Source: Nemertoderma westbladi
Lineage: Eukaryota > Xenacoelomorpha > Nemertodermatida > Nemertodermatidae
Assembly: GCA_032718475.1 (NCBI GenBank)
Contig: JAUCBJ010006902.1
Span: 1-44,995, forward strand
DNA length: 44,995 bases
Direction of reading: 5' to 3'
Numbering within the stretch: the stretch's first letter is position 1; every line of letters starts with the position of its first letter. The notes under the pieces were generated by a model. That model saw only the letters and a list, made by a program, of their open reading frames with translations. It was not told where the DNA came from and searched no databases. Positions 1 to 10,708 of this stretch are shown piece after piece. The translations under genes were made by a program, and so were the position numbers.

Positions 1-1436
1 GTTCAGTGTCACCGTCAACAGTAGACACAGATGTTGTCGAACCATCGTATACTGATCTGATTGCTGCAATAATTTCATCAGGAATCCCATATAATGAAAG
101 TATGCTGAACATACGTGAGCGAGAGACTGAATCAAAGGCCTTGAAGAAGTCAACAAAGATAACAGCCAGATGCCTGTCTTTCTTTTTTGATAACTCTTCA
201 ATTATCCTTCTAAGTGCCAAAATGGGCTCCATGGTCCCACGACCTTTACGGAACCCATTCTGATTTCCACGGAGCAGTCTCTCAATGGGATCCCTGATGC
301 GATTTAATAGAATTCTATTGTATAGTTTTGCAGCAATCGAGATCAATGAGATTCCCCGAAAAGAACCATAGAGTGTTAGGTTGCCCTTCTTGGGAACTGG
401 CACCAACTTATTTGTTTTCATTTCTTGTGGGACTCTTGTTGTACGGTACATGTCTACTATGATGGGATAGATGAGCTTTAAACACTCAGGTATTTTAAAG
501 ACCTCAGGGGGAACACCATCTACTCCACTGGCACGATTGGTCTTAATGCTCTTTGCAGCAGCCTTCACTTCTGCAAAGGAGATATCGCCAATGGGAATAT
601 CTGGGAGTACAGACTCAGACACTTTTACTTCTATAAAGTTATCAGGCAATACCCTGTCATTATTGAGGAGCTTTTCAAAGTGGGCTTTCCAACCATTGAG
701 GCGATCGGCTGGTGATTCAGCCTTAACCTTGGTGGTTGGTTGGCTTTTCCGCACAGTAAGCAGATTGATCGATTTCCATGCCTGGGATGATTGCCTGCTG
801 TCGTCAGCATCATTGATGGCATCAACCTGTTGGTTTATTAGCTCCTGTAGATTAACAGAGTACTGCCTGTTCAGGGACCTAGATGCAGCTTTAACTGCAT
901 TCTTGGCCGCTGTAGTCTGTTTGAGTCGGGACTCTTTCTGCGCCTTATGAAGGTCATTTCGGCACTTCTGAATTTTGTTGTCAGTCCAGGGGGCCCTTTT
1001 CCTGTTTCGAGGGTATACAGGAACTGTTTCTGCAGCTGCTAACTTAACTGCTTCTGTAAAGGCAGTATAGCCCTCACAGTGATCTGCGTGATGAGAGCCT
1101 CATACCTGTTGCTCAGCTGTAGTGTGAAGCTGGATCTCACACTTGGCTGTTGCAACAGAGAGGACCAGTCATGCCGCAGCAAGGCAGATTTCGTTGTTCT
1201 GCTAGCACGCAGACTAAGTCTTACCTTGGCCACAAAAAGGCGGTGATCACTAGAGAAGGGTCGAAGTGTAAATGCATTACAGTCTTGTATAGAGCTCCTG
1301 TATTTCCTGCGATATGGTCAGACAGAAAATGGTCTATCTGGGACTTGTGACCACTGGGTCCACTATGAGTCCATAGCTTTCCAGTTCGCTTCTTGAACTG
1401 GGTTCCAGCCGAAAACAATCCATTTCCAGAGATAAA
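1..1436 (-). mobile_element. RTE-like LINE fragment, leftmost copy, cut by window edge
   Basis: This is the 5' portion (end of endonuclease, linker, start of reverse transcriptase) of an RTE-type LINE, read on the minus strand. It matches 5862-7297 almost base for base; I saw one substitution, near position 30. It shares the same 7-bp loss near 1088 that breaks the endonuclease frame relative to the better preserved copy at 10761-13406. LINE similarity stops at about 1436, where the copy is 5'-truncated. It is the start of the left unit of the 5861-bp duplication and runs off the window. It is not expected to be functional. Confidence 0.85.
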
Positions 1437-2334
1437 CAGTAAAACAGTACAGTAGTACTGTACAATCATAATACCGGTACTTAAATAAATAGGTCAATTA
1501 GCCCAGGACCACTGACCGACCTGGTAGCCAAGTCTAATAGCAATATTTCTTTCTTGACGATCTGGATGTGCTCCAATATTTTAATAAAGAGACGCTACAT
1601 AATGTTTTCGGGGCATCGGGACCTAAGAATTACTGAATTACCGAAAAATAATCCAATACCCCAAATTAGTTCAAAAATAACTTATTAACGGTAGGGGAAC
1701 GGAACAGAGGTTACAGTGGCACGTTATTCTATCTAACAACTACAATAAACGAGAGTCAAGAGCATATATCTGCTGGAACTTTTAGGTAATTCGTCATGTT
1801 GCAATTTTTACCTGGATATCCAAAGAACAAGGACATGTTTTTAGTCAATGAATTTTCAAGTTTTTTGGGTTATTTTTTGAACTATTTGGGGGTATTTTGG
1901 TGTCTTTTGTAGTTATTCGTTGCGTAGGACACCGTGAGTTTCTGCGTTGCATAGGACACCGTGAGTTTCTGCCTAAGAATCCAAGGATACAGCGATAATT
2001 TTTGTGATACTTTTTCAAATAAATTAATATATTCAATATTAAAACGTATCAGAAAACACAATTTTCCACTCATTTTCTTTAGCGAAATTCAGATATTCTA
2101 CCCACCTGCGTTGAGTTTGCCACTCGTTGGCATTCTACTCAACAGTAGTATATTACATATATATATATATACATATATACATATACAATAGTACATTCTA
2201 CACAAGATAAATTCGCCAACTCGTGTAAAACAACTCCATTCGGACAGAATAGTTGAATATCGCTAAACTGAAAATAAGTGAAAAAAATTTCCACTTAACT
2301 TTTTTTTATTAAATGATAGTCCTATTTTAAATAA
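1437..2334. other. AT-rich spacer, left copy
   Basis: No convincing gene. It holds a 17-base odd palindrome right after the LINE truncation point (about 1449-1465), a 27-bp direct duplication containing GGACACCGTGAGTTTCTG (about 1919-1972), and an (AT)n/(ATAC)n microsatellite (about 2155-2187). It ends with an AATAAA signal on the minus strand near 2305-2311, which could serve the MFS transcript ending at 2335. The whole stretch recurs at 7298-8195. Confidence 0.7.
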
Positions 2335-3399
2335 TTATGCCATCACAGGTCCGATATCAGCTTGAATCGAATTTTCAATAATATTTTTGGTTATGCCAGA
2401 ATTTTGGTCACCTTTATAATTCATTGTCATAGCAACCACCATACTGATGGCCAGCAGTAACCCGCACGTAATGAAAGAGGCACCCCAACCTAAATCTTGC
2501 AAAGTTGTGGTCAAAAGCAGCAGAAAAATTCCTGAGAAAAACACTCCACTACAAATTAAACTATAGTTTAGAGTCGAATGGGATGGTCCGTATTGTGAGG
2601 TGATCATAGCAGGGAGAACCGTAGTGGTTCCCATCATTGCGAAATATACCATCCAGACCCATACAAGAAGCATCCAGCGTCCGCCATAAGGGCATAAGAA
2701 CATGGTTGTCGAGAAAACAGAAACCATAGCGTATAGAAACACCAACGTCGGTTTCATGCCACATTTATCACCAACGAAACCGAAAAACAACCTCCCCAAA
2801 CAATTAGCAGTGCAACTAACGGATCCAATACTCGCGAGAAATTCATCATCTGGTATAAAACCTTCCCCATAAGTTTTATATAAAGAGTTTATGAATCCCA
2901 TTACGAGCAGCACAGCTACATTAATTGAATACATCTGGTAGAAGAAAGCCGTTTTTAGCATAAATTTAGGCGATTTGTCAGCGGGGTTGAAGTCCAAACG
3001 TTGCCTGGATCCGACTCTTGTAATTCTGTGTTTGTCTTTCATCAAACAGACCCCTATAGCTTGTATAACGCTGTAAGATATGGCGAGTACAACGAACGAG
3101 AGAGGGACTCTATCGAGGATTTCCTTCTGTGTGAAATAAACTGAGTCGGGATCTTTTGGATCGGAATAATTTGGAGATAGGTTTTTTGGATTTATAAAGA
3201 AAGTTTCGATCTGATTGAAAATGATTCCACCAACACCATAACCGCTAAGAACCAGGCCGCTGGCCAGACCTTTGTGATGTAGGAGCCAGACCTGCGCCAT
3301 CATAAATTCATCCTCCAATGTTATATAGTGTCTGGTTGGAGATGTGTGCAATGTACTTGACATAATGAACCCGGCGTAGCATTCTTGTGAATGTGCCAT
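2335..3399 (-). CDS. MFS transporter, oxalate/formate-antiporter-like, N-terminally truncated and fused to LINE sequence (copy 1)
   Basis: A 354-codon frame encoding roughly the last nine membrane segments of a major facilitator superfamily protein. The GLASG...SGYGVGG segment near residues 45-60 and the GRLFFGFVGDKCGMKP loop near residue 205 (MFS motif A-like) fit the oxalate:formate antiporter / monocarboxylate-type family of plasma-membrane solute carriers. A normal member has 12 segments and about 450-550 residues, so the first three or so are missing. Residues 1 to about 30 are not transporter: they come from the adjacent LINE read out of frame, with the junction at 3311/3312. The real exon may start near CAG|GTCTGG (about 3290), with upstream exons lost or beyond the LINE. 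Absence of introns to the stop allows either a terminal exon or a retrocopy. The substrate cannot be told. The protein is identical in the copy at 8196-9260. Confidence 0.7.
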   Translation of the reverse strand: MAHSQECYAGFIMSSTLHTSPTRHYITLEDEFMMAQVWLLHHKGLASGLVLSGYGVGGIIFNQIETFFINPKNLSPNYSDPKDPDSVYFTQKEILDRVPLSFVVLAISYSVIQAIGVCLMKDKHRITRVGSRQRLDFNPADKSPKFMLKTAFFYQMYSINVAVLLVMGFINSLYKTYGEGFIPDDEFLASIGSVSCTANCLGRLFFGFVGDKCGMKPTLVFLYAMVSVFSTTMFLCPYGGRWMLLVWVWMVYFAMMGTTTVLPAMITSQYGPSHSTLNYSLICSGVFFSGIFLLLLTTTLQDLGWGASFITCGLLLAISMVVAMTMNYKGDQNSGITKNIIENSIQADIGPVMA

Positions 3400-4847
3400 C
3401 CAGAGATTTGGTGTCCTCAGCAGTTAGAGCCCAGCATGGACTCCCGTAGAGGAGTACTGGAACTACTGCTGCTCTAAATAATCGGACCTTAAGTTTCCGA
3501 TTAATTCTCGGTGACTTCCAAATCCTGGAAAGCCTATTCAAGGATGCCCATGCCTTTCCCTTACGTATTCGAAGGTCCTCACCTGACTTCCGGATCCATG
3601 ATCCCAGGTAACAGAAGTCGTCCACATGTCCCTTTGAGCTTATGCTCATCCGATCAGAGACTTGCTGAGGACTTTCAAAGTTAACTGTCAAAATTTTGGT
3701 CTTTCTGGAGTTAATAAAAAGACCAACACTAGAAGCAGCATGTTCTAATGAGCTGAGGAGCCGTTGGGCTCCCTTTAATGATTCTGAGAGTACTCCTAAG
3801 TCATCAGCAAAGTCTAGATCAGTTAGGTACTTGGCAGGATTTCCTCGACTTCTGGAGCCAGTAGGTGGAGTTATCATCACCCCATCATCATTATGATGAT
3901 CTAAGGACATGCGTAGAACATAGTCAACCACAATAATGAACAAGAATGGTGCAAGTGTGTCTCCTTGGAGGACGCCCCATAACACTTCAAATGGTTCTGT
4001 GTCACCGTCAACAGTAGACACAAATGTTGTCGAACCATCGTATACTGATCTGATTGCTGCAATAATTTCATCAGGCAACCCATATAATGAAAGTATGCTG
4101 AACATACGTGAGCGAGAGACTGAATCAAAGGCCTTGAAGAAGTCAACAAAGATAACAGCCAGATGCCTGTCTTTCTTTTTTGATAATTCTTCAATTATCC
4201 TTCTAAGTGCCAAAATGGGCTCCATGGTCCCACGACCTTTACGGAACCCATTCTGATTTCCACGGAGCAGTCTCTCAATGGGATCCCTGATGCGACTTAA
4301 TAGAATCCTATTGTATAGCTTTGCAGCAATCGAGATCAATGAGATTCCCCGAAAAGAACCATAGAGTGTTAGGTTGCCCTTCTTGGGAACTGGCACCAAC
4401 TTATTTGTTTTCATTTCTTGTGGAACTCTTGTTGTTCGGTGCATGTCTACTATGATGGGATAAATGAGATTTAAACACTCAGGTATTTTAAAGACCTCAG
4501 GGGGAACACCATCTACTCCACTGGCACGATTGGTCTTCATGCTCTTTACAGCAGCCTTCACTTCTGCAAAGGAGATATCGCCAATGGGAATATCTGGTAG
4601 TACAGACTCAGACACTTTTACTTCTATAAAGTTATCAGGCAATACCCTGTCATTATTGAGGAGCTTTTCAAAGTGGGCTTTCCAACCATTGAGGCGATCG
4701 GCTGGTGATTCAGCCTTAACCTTGGTGGTTGGTTGGCTTTTCCACCCAGTAAGCAAATTGATCGATTTCCATGCCTGGGATGATTGCCTGCTGTCGTCAG
4801 CATCATTGATGGCATCAACCTGTTGGTTTATTAGCTCCTGTAGATTA
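3312..4847 (-). mobile_element. RTE-like LINE copy B, reverse transcriptase fragment (left unit)
   Basis: The minus-strand reading frame 4897-3308 (529 codons) contains linker and reverse transcriptase of an RTE-type LINE: the RASGVDGVPPEVF entry, the SFRGISL block, FVDFFKAFDSV, LQGDTLAPFLF and the catalytic LDFADD. LINE B is 5'-truncated just before the codons for NLQELINQ. It also lacks the last roughly 90-100 residues, because the LINE stops at 3312 where MFS sequence begins. It has lost four codons in the SISSK...HVDD segment compared with its neighbours. The first 20 or so codons of the frame are not LINE B at all: they read through the 3' tail and trinucleotide repeat of the preceding LINE, giving a run of seven valines. 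It is a dead copy, although the catalytic block is uninterrupted. Confidence 0.85.
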
Positions 4848-7297
4848 ACTACTACTACTACTACTACTAGGATCGGCATGCTGCATTGCAGCTGCATTTT
4901 TAAGAATGCTGTGCCGGCTTGTCAACAAAATTGCGCCGCCACAACTCCCTATCACCCATGACATTTGCTAGATCATCCGCATCTTTAAGGCCAGTGTCCT
5001 TTAAGATGCGTCTCAAGAAAGTCATGGGCTGTCCACCATGCTTATTCACTCCATGAGGCTGCCAAAGTACAAGATTATGCACTGGCTGGTCCTCACGGCG
5101 AAAGCAATGTCCTGCAAAGCGGAGGCGATTTTGTTGTAGTGTCAAGCTTGGGGGAACCAATGAGACACCTCCAATGTTATATAGTGTCTGGTTGGAGATG
5201 TGTGCATTGTACTTGACACAATGTACCCGGCGTAGCATTCTTGTGAATGTGCCATCCAGAGATTTGGTGTCCTCAGCAGTTAGAGCCCAGCATGGACTCC
5301 CGTAGAGGAGTACTGGAACTACTGCTACTCTAAATAATCGGACCTTAAGTTTCCGATTAATTCTAGGTGACTTCTAAATCCTGGAAAGCCTATTCAAGGC
5401 TGCCCATGCCTTTCCCTTACGTATTCGAAGGTCCTCACCTGACTTCCGGATCCATGATCCCAGGTAACAGAAGTCGTCCACATGCTCAAGCATACCATCC
5501 TTTGAGCTTATGCTCATCCGATCAGAGACTTGCTGAGGACTTTCAAAGTTAACTGTCAGAATTTTGGTCTTTCTGGAGTTAATAAAAAGGCCAACACTAG
5601 AAGCAGCATGTTCTAATGAGCTGAGGAGCCGCTGGGCTCCCTCTAATGATTCTGAGAGTACTCCTAAGTCATCAGCAAAGTCTAGATCAGTTAGGTACTT
5701 GGCAGGATTTCCTCGACTTCTGGAGCCAGTAGGTGGAGTTATCATCACCCCATCATCATTATGATGATCTAAGGACATGCGTAGAACATAGTCAACCACA
5801 ATAATGAACAAGAATGGTGCAAGTGTGTCTCCTTGGAGGACGCCCCATAACACTTCAAATGGTTCAGTGTCACCGTCAACAGTAGACACAAATGTTGTCG
5901 AACCATCGTATACTGATCTGATTGCTGCAATAATTTCATCAGGAATCCCATATAATGAAAGTATGCTGAACATACGTGAGCGAGAGACTGAATCAAAGGC
6001 CTTGAAGAAGTCAACAAAGATAACAGCCAGATGCCTGTCTTTCTTTTTTGATAACTCTTCAATTATCCTTCTAAGTGCCAAAATGGGCTCCATGGTCCCA
6101 CGACCTTTACGGAACCCATTCTGATTTCCACGGAGCAGTCTCTCAATGGGATCCCTGATGCGATTTAATAGAATTCTATTGTATAGTTTTGCAGCAATCG
6201 AGATCAATGAGATTCCCCGAAAAGAACCATAGAGTGTTAGGTTGCCCTTCTTGGGAACTGGCACCAACTTATTTGTTTTCATTTCTTGTGGGACTCTTGT
6301 TGTACGGTACATGTCTACTATGATGGGATAGATGAGCTTTAAACACTCAGGTATTTTAAAGACCTCAGGGGGAACACCATCTACTCCACTGGCACGATTG
6401 GTCTTAATGCTCTTTGCAGCAGCCTTCACTTCTGCAAAGGAGATATCGCCAATGGGAATATCTGGGAGTACAGACTCAGACACTTTTACTTCTATAAAGT
6501 TATCAGGCAATACCCTGTCATTATTGAGGAGCTTTTCAAAGTGGGCTTTCCAACCATTGAGGCGATCGGCTGGTGATTCAGCCTTAACCTTGGTGGTTGG
6601 TTGGCTTTTCCGCACAGTAAGCAGATTGATCGATTTCCATGCCTGGGATGATTGCCTGCTGTCGTCAGCATCATTGATGGCATCAACCTGTTGGTTTATT
6701 AGCTCCTGTAGATTAACAGAGTACTGCCTGTTCAGGGACCTAGATGCAGCTTTAACTGCATTCTTGGCCGCTGTAGTCTGTTTGAGTCGGGACTCTTTCT
6801 GCGCCTTATGAAGGTCATTTCGGCACTTCTGAATTTTGTTGTCAGTCCAGGGGGCCCTTTTCCTGTTTCGAGGGTATACAGGAACTGTTTCTGCAGCTGC
6901 TAACTTAACTGCTTCTGTAAAGGCAGTATAGCCCTCACAGTGATCTGCGTGATGAGAGCCTCATACCTGTTGCTCAGCTGTAGTGTGAAGCTGGATCTCA
7001 CACTTGGCTGTTGCAACAGAGAGGACCAGTCATGCCGCAGCAAGGCAGATTTCGTTGTTCTGCTAGCACGCAGACTAAGTCTTACCTTGGCCACAAAAAG
7101 GCGGTGATCACTAGAGAAGGGTCGAAGTGTAAATGCATTACAGTCTTGTATAGAGCTCCTGTATTTCCTGCGATATGGTCAGACAGAAAATGGTCTATCT
7201 GGGACTTGTGACCACTGGGTCCACTATGAGTCCATAGCTTTCCAGTTCGCTTCTTGAACTGGGTTCCAGCCGAAAACAATCCATTTCCAGAGATAAA
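4848..7297 (-). mobile_element. RTE-like LINE copy A, 5'-truncated, broken frame
   Basis: This LINE runs from a 5' truncation at 7297 (mid endonuclease) to its own 3' end. The 3' end consists of a stop at 4900-4902, about 30 bp of untranslated sequence and a (TAG)n trinucleotide tail at about 4848-4870, as is typical for RTE elements. Catalytic LDFADD is present. Compared with the copy at 10761-13406 there are three breaks: a 7-bp deletion near 6949 shifts the endonuclease/linker frame, a small rearrangement lies near 7170, and a Trp codon is changed to amber at 5376-5374 in the post-RT domain. The two surviving open pieces are 6615-5374 and 5238-4900, both in one frame. Otherwise the two copies are roughly 99% identical by eye. 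Confidence 0.9.
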
Positions 7298-8195
7298 CAG
7301 TAAAACAGTACAGTAGTACTGTACAATCATAATACCGGTACTTAAATAAATAGGTCAATTAGCCCAGGACCACTGACCGACCTGGTAGCCAAGTCTAATA
7401 GCAATATTTCTTTCTTGACGATCTGGATGTGCTCCAATATTTTAATAAAGAGACGCTACATAATGTTTTCGGGGCATCGGGACCTAAGAATTACTGAATT
7501 ACCGAAAAATAATCCAATACCCCAAATTAGTTCAAAAATAACTTATTAACGGTAGGGGAACGGAACAGAGGTTACAGTGGCACGTTATTCTATCTAACAA
7601 CTACAATAAACGAGAGTCAAGAGCATATATCTGCTGGAACTTTTAGGTAATTCGTCATGTTGCAATTTTTACCTGGATATCCAAAGAACAAGGACATGTT
7701 TTTAGTCAATGAATTTTCAAGTTTTTTGGGTTATTTTTTGAACTATTTGGGGGTATTTTGGTGTCTTTTGTAGTTATTCGTTGCGTAGGACACCGTGAGT
7801 TTCTGCGTTGCATAGGACACCGTGAGTTTCTGCCTAAGAATCCAAGGATACAGCGATAATTTTTGTGATACTTTTTCAAATAAATTAATATATTCAATAT
7901 TAAAACGTATCAGAAAACACAATTTTCCACTCATTTTCTTTAGCGAAATTCAGATATTCTACCCACCTGCGTTGAGTTTGCCACTCGTTGGCATTCTACT
8001 CAACAGTAGTATATTACATATATATATATATACATATATACATATACAATAGTACATTCTACACAAGATAAATTCGCCAACTCGTGTAAAACAACTCCAT
8101 TCGGACAGAATAGTTGAATATCGCTAAACTGAAAATAAGTGAAAAAAATTTCCACTTAACTTTTTTTTATTAAATGATAGTCCTATTTTAAATAA
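7298..8195. other. AT-rich spacer, right copy
   Basis: Duplicate of 1437-2334 at an offset of exactly 5861 bp, with the same 27-bp direct duplication (about 7780-7833), AT/ATAC microsatellite (about 8016-8048) and minus-strand AATAAA near 8166-8172. No gene seen. Confidence 0.7.
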
Positions 8196-9260
8196 TTATG
8201 CCATCACAGGTCCGATATCAGCTTGAATCGAATTTTCAATAATATTTTTGGTTATGCCAGAATTTTGGTCACCTTTATAATTCATTGTCATAGCAACCAC
8301 CATACTGATGGCCAGCAGTAACCCGCACGTAATGAAAGAGGCACCCCAACCTAAATCTTGCAAAGTTGTGGTCAAAAGCAGCAGAAAAATTCCTGAGAAA
8401 AACACTCCACTACAAATTAAACTATAGTTTAGAGTCGAATGGGATGGTCCGTATTGTGAGGTGATCATAGCAGGGAGAACCGTAGTGGTTCCCATCATTG
8501 CGAAATATACCATCCAGACCCATACAAGAAGCATCCAGCGTCCGCCATAAGGGCATAAGAACATGGTTGTCGAGAAAACAGAAACCATAGCGTATAGAAA
8601 CACCAACGTCGGTTTCATGCCACATTTATCACCAACGAAACCGAAAAACAACCTCCCCAAACAATTAGCAGTGCAACTAACGGATCCAATACTCGCGAGA
8701 AATTCATCATCTGGTATAAAACCTTCCCCATAAGTTTTATATAAAGAGTTTATGAATCCCATTACGAGCAGCACAGCTACATTAATTGAATACATCTGGT
8801 AGAAGAAAGCCGTTTTTAGCATAAATTTAGGCGATTTGTCAGCGGGGTTGAAGTCCAAACGTTGCCTGGATCCGACTCTTGTAATTCTGTGTTTGTCTTT
8901 CATCAAACAGACCCCTATAGCTTGTATAACGCTGTAAGATATGGCGAGTACAACGAACGAGAGAGGGACTCTATCGAGGATTTCCTTCTGTGTGAAATAA
9001 ACTGAGTCGGGATCTTTTGGATCGGAATAATTTGGAGATAGGTTTTTTGGATTTATAAAGAAAGTTTCGATCTGATTGAAAATGATTCCACCAACACCAT
9101 AACCGCTAAGAACCAGGCCGCTGGCCAGACCTTTGTGATGTAGGAGCCAGACCTGCGCCATCATAAATTCATCCTCCAATGTTATATAGTGTCTGGTTGG
9201 AGATGTGTGCAATGTACTTGACATAATGAACCCGGCGTAGCATTCTTGTGAATGTGCCAT
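8196..9260 (-). CDS. MFS transporter, oxalate/formate-antiporter-like, truncated and LINE-fused (copy 2)
   Basis: Second copy of the MFS frame at 2335-3399; I see no amino-acid difference. It has the same LINE-derived first 30 or so residues (junction 9172/9173), the same roughly nine membrane segments, the same motif-A-like loop and the same missing N-terminal third. The perfect preservation means the duplication is very recent, or is an assembly duplicate, rather than that both copies are under selection. Confidence 0.7.
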   Translation of the reverse strand: MAHSQECYAGFIMSSTLHTSPTRHYITLEDEFMMAQVWLLHHKGLASGLVLSGYGVGGIIFNQIETFFINPKNLSPNYSDPKDPDSVYFTQKEILDRVPLSFVVLAISYSVIQAIGVCLMKDKHRITRVGSRQRLDFNPADKSPKFMLKTAFFYQMYSINVAVLLVMGFINSLYKTYGEGFIPDDEFLASIGSVSCTANCLGRLFFGFVGDKCGMKPTLVFLYAMVSVFSTTMFLCPYGGRWMLLVWVWMVYFAMMGTTTVLPAMITSQYGPSHSTLNYSLICSGVFFSGIFLLLLTTTLQDLGWGASFITCGLLLAISMVVAMTMNYKGDQNSGITKNIIENSIQADIGPVMA

Positions 9261-10708
9261 CCAGAGATTTGGTGTCCTCAGCAGTTAGAGCCCAGCATGG
9301 ACTCCCGTAGAGGAGTACTGGAACTACTGCTGCTCTAAATAATCGGACCTTAAGTTTCCGATTAATTCTCGGTGACTTCCAAATCCTGGAAAGCCTATTC
9401 AAGGATGCCCATGCCTTTCCCTTACGTATTCGAAGGTCCTCACCTGACTTCCGGATCCATGATCCCAGGTAACAGAAGTCGTCCACATGTCCCTTTGAGC
9501 TTATGCTCATCCGATCAGAGACTTGCTGAGGACTTTCAAAGTTAACTGTCAAAATTTTGGTCTTTCTGGAGTTAATAAAAAGACCAACACTAGAAGCAGC
9601 ATGTTCTAATGAGCTGAGGAGCCGTTGGGCTCCCTTTAATGATTCTGAGAGTACTCCTAAGTCATCAGCAAAGTCTAGATCAGTTAGGTACTTGGCAGGA
9701 TTTCCTCGACTTCTGGAGCCAGTAGGTGGAGTTATCATCACCCCATCATCATTATGATGATCTAAGGACATGCGTAGAACATAGTCAACCACAATAATGA
9801 ACAAGAATGGTGCAAGTGTGTCTCCTTGGAGGACGCCCCATAACACTTCAAATGGTTCTGTGTCACCGTCAACAGTAGACACAAATGTTGTCGAACCATC
9901 GTATACTGATCTGATTGCTGCAATAATTTCATCAGGCAACCCATATAATGAAAGTATGCTGAACATACGTGAGCGAGAGACTGAATCAAAGGCCTTGAAG
10001 AAGTCAACAAAGATAACAGCCAGATGCCTGTCTTTCTTTTTTGATAATTCTTCAATTATCCTTCTAAGTGCCAAAATGGGCTCCATGGTCCCACGACCTT
10101 TACGGAACCCATTCTGATTTCCACGGAGCAGTCTCTCAATGGGATCCCTGATGCGACTTAATAGAATCCTATTGTATAGCTTTGCAGCAATCGAGATCAA
10201 TGAGATTCCCCGAAAAGAACCATAGAGTGTTAGGTTGCCCTTCTTGGGAACTGGCACCAACTTATTTGTTTTCATTTCTTGTGGAACTCTTGTTGTTCGG
10301 TGCATGTCTACTATGATGGGATAGATGAGATTTAAACACTCAGGTATTTTAAAGACCTCAGGGGGAACACCATCTACTCCACTGGCACGATTGGTCTTCA
10401 TGCTCTTTACAGCAGCCTTCACTTCTGCAAAGGAGATATCGCCAATGGGAATATCTGGTAGTACAGACTCAGACACTTTTACTTCTATAAAGTTATCAGG
10501 CAATACCCTGTCATTATTGAGGAGCTTTTCAAAGTGGGCTTTCCAACCATTGAGGCGATCGGCTGGTGATTCAGCCTTAACCTTGGTGGTTGGTTGGCTT
10601 TTCCACCCAGTAAGCAAATTGATCGATTTCCATGCCTGGGATGATTGCCTGCTGTCGTCAGCATCATTGATGGCATCAACCTGTTGGTTTATTAGCTCCT
10701 GTAGATTA
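9173..10708 (-). mobile_element. RTE-like LINE copy B, reverse transcriptase fragment (right unit)
   Basis: Duplicate of 3312-4847. The 529-codon frame 10758-9169 has the same structure: valine run from the neighbouring LINE tail, linker, reverse transcriptase with LDFADD, four-codon deletion, and 3' truncation against the MFS exon. One substitution against the left copy was noticed, at 10324 (G) versus 4463 (A). Confidence 0.85.

Noticed and set aside
6332-6811. Plus-strand 159-165-codon frames repeated at 471, 4464, 6332, 10325 and 12193
   Set aside because: Antisense shadows of the LINE reverse transcriptase and linker.
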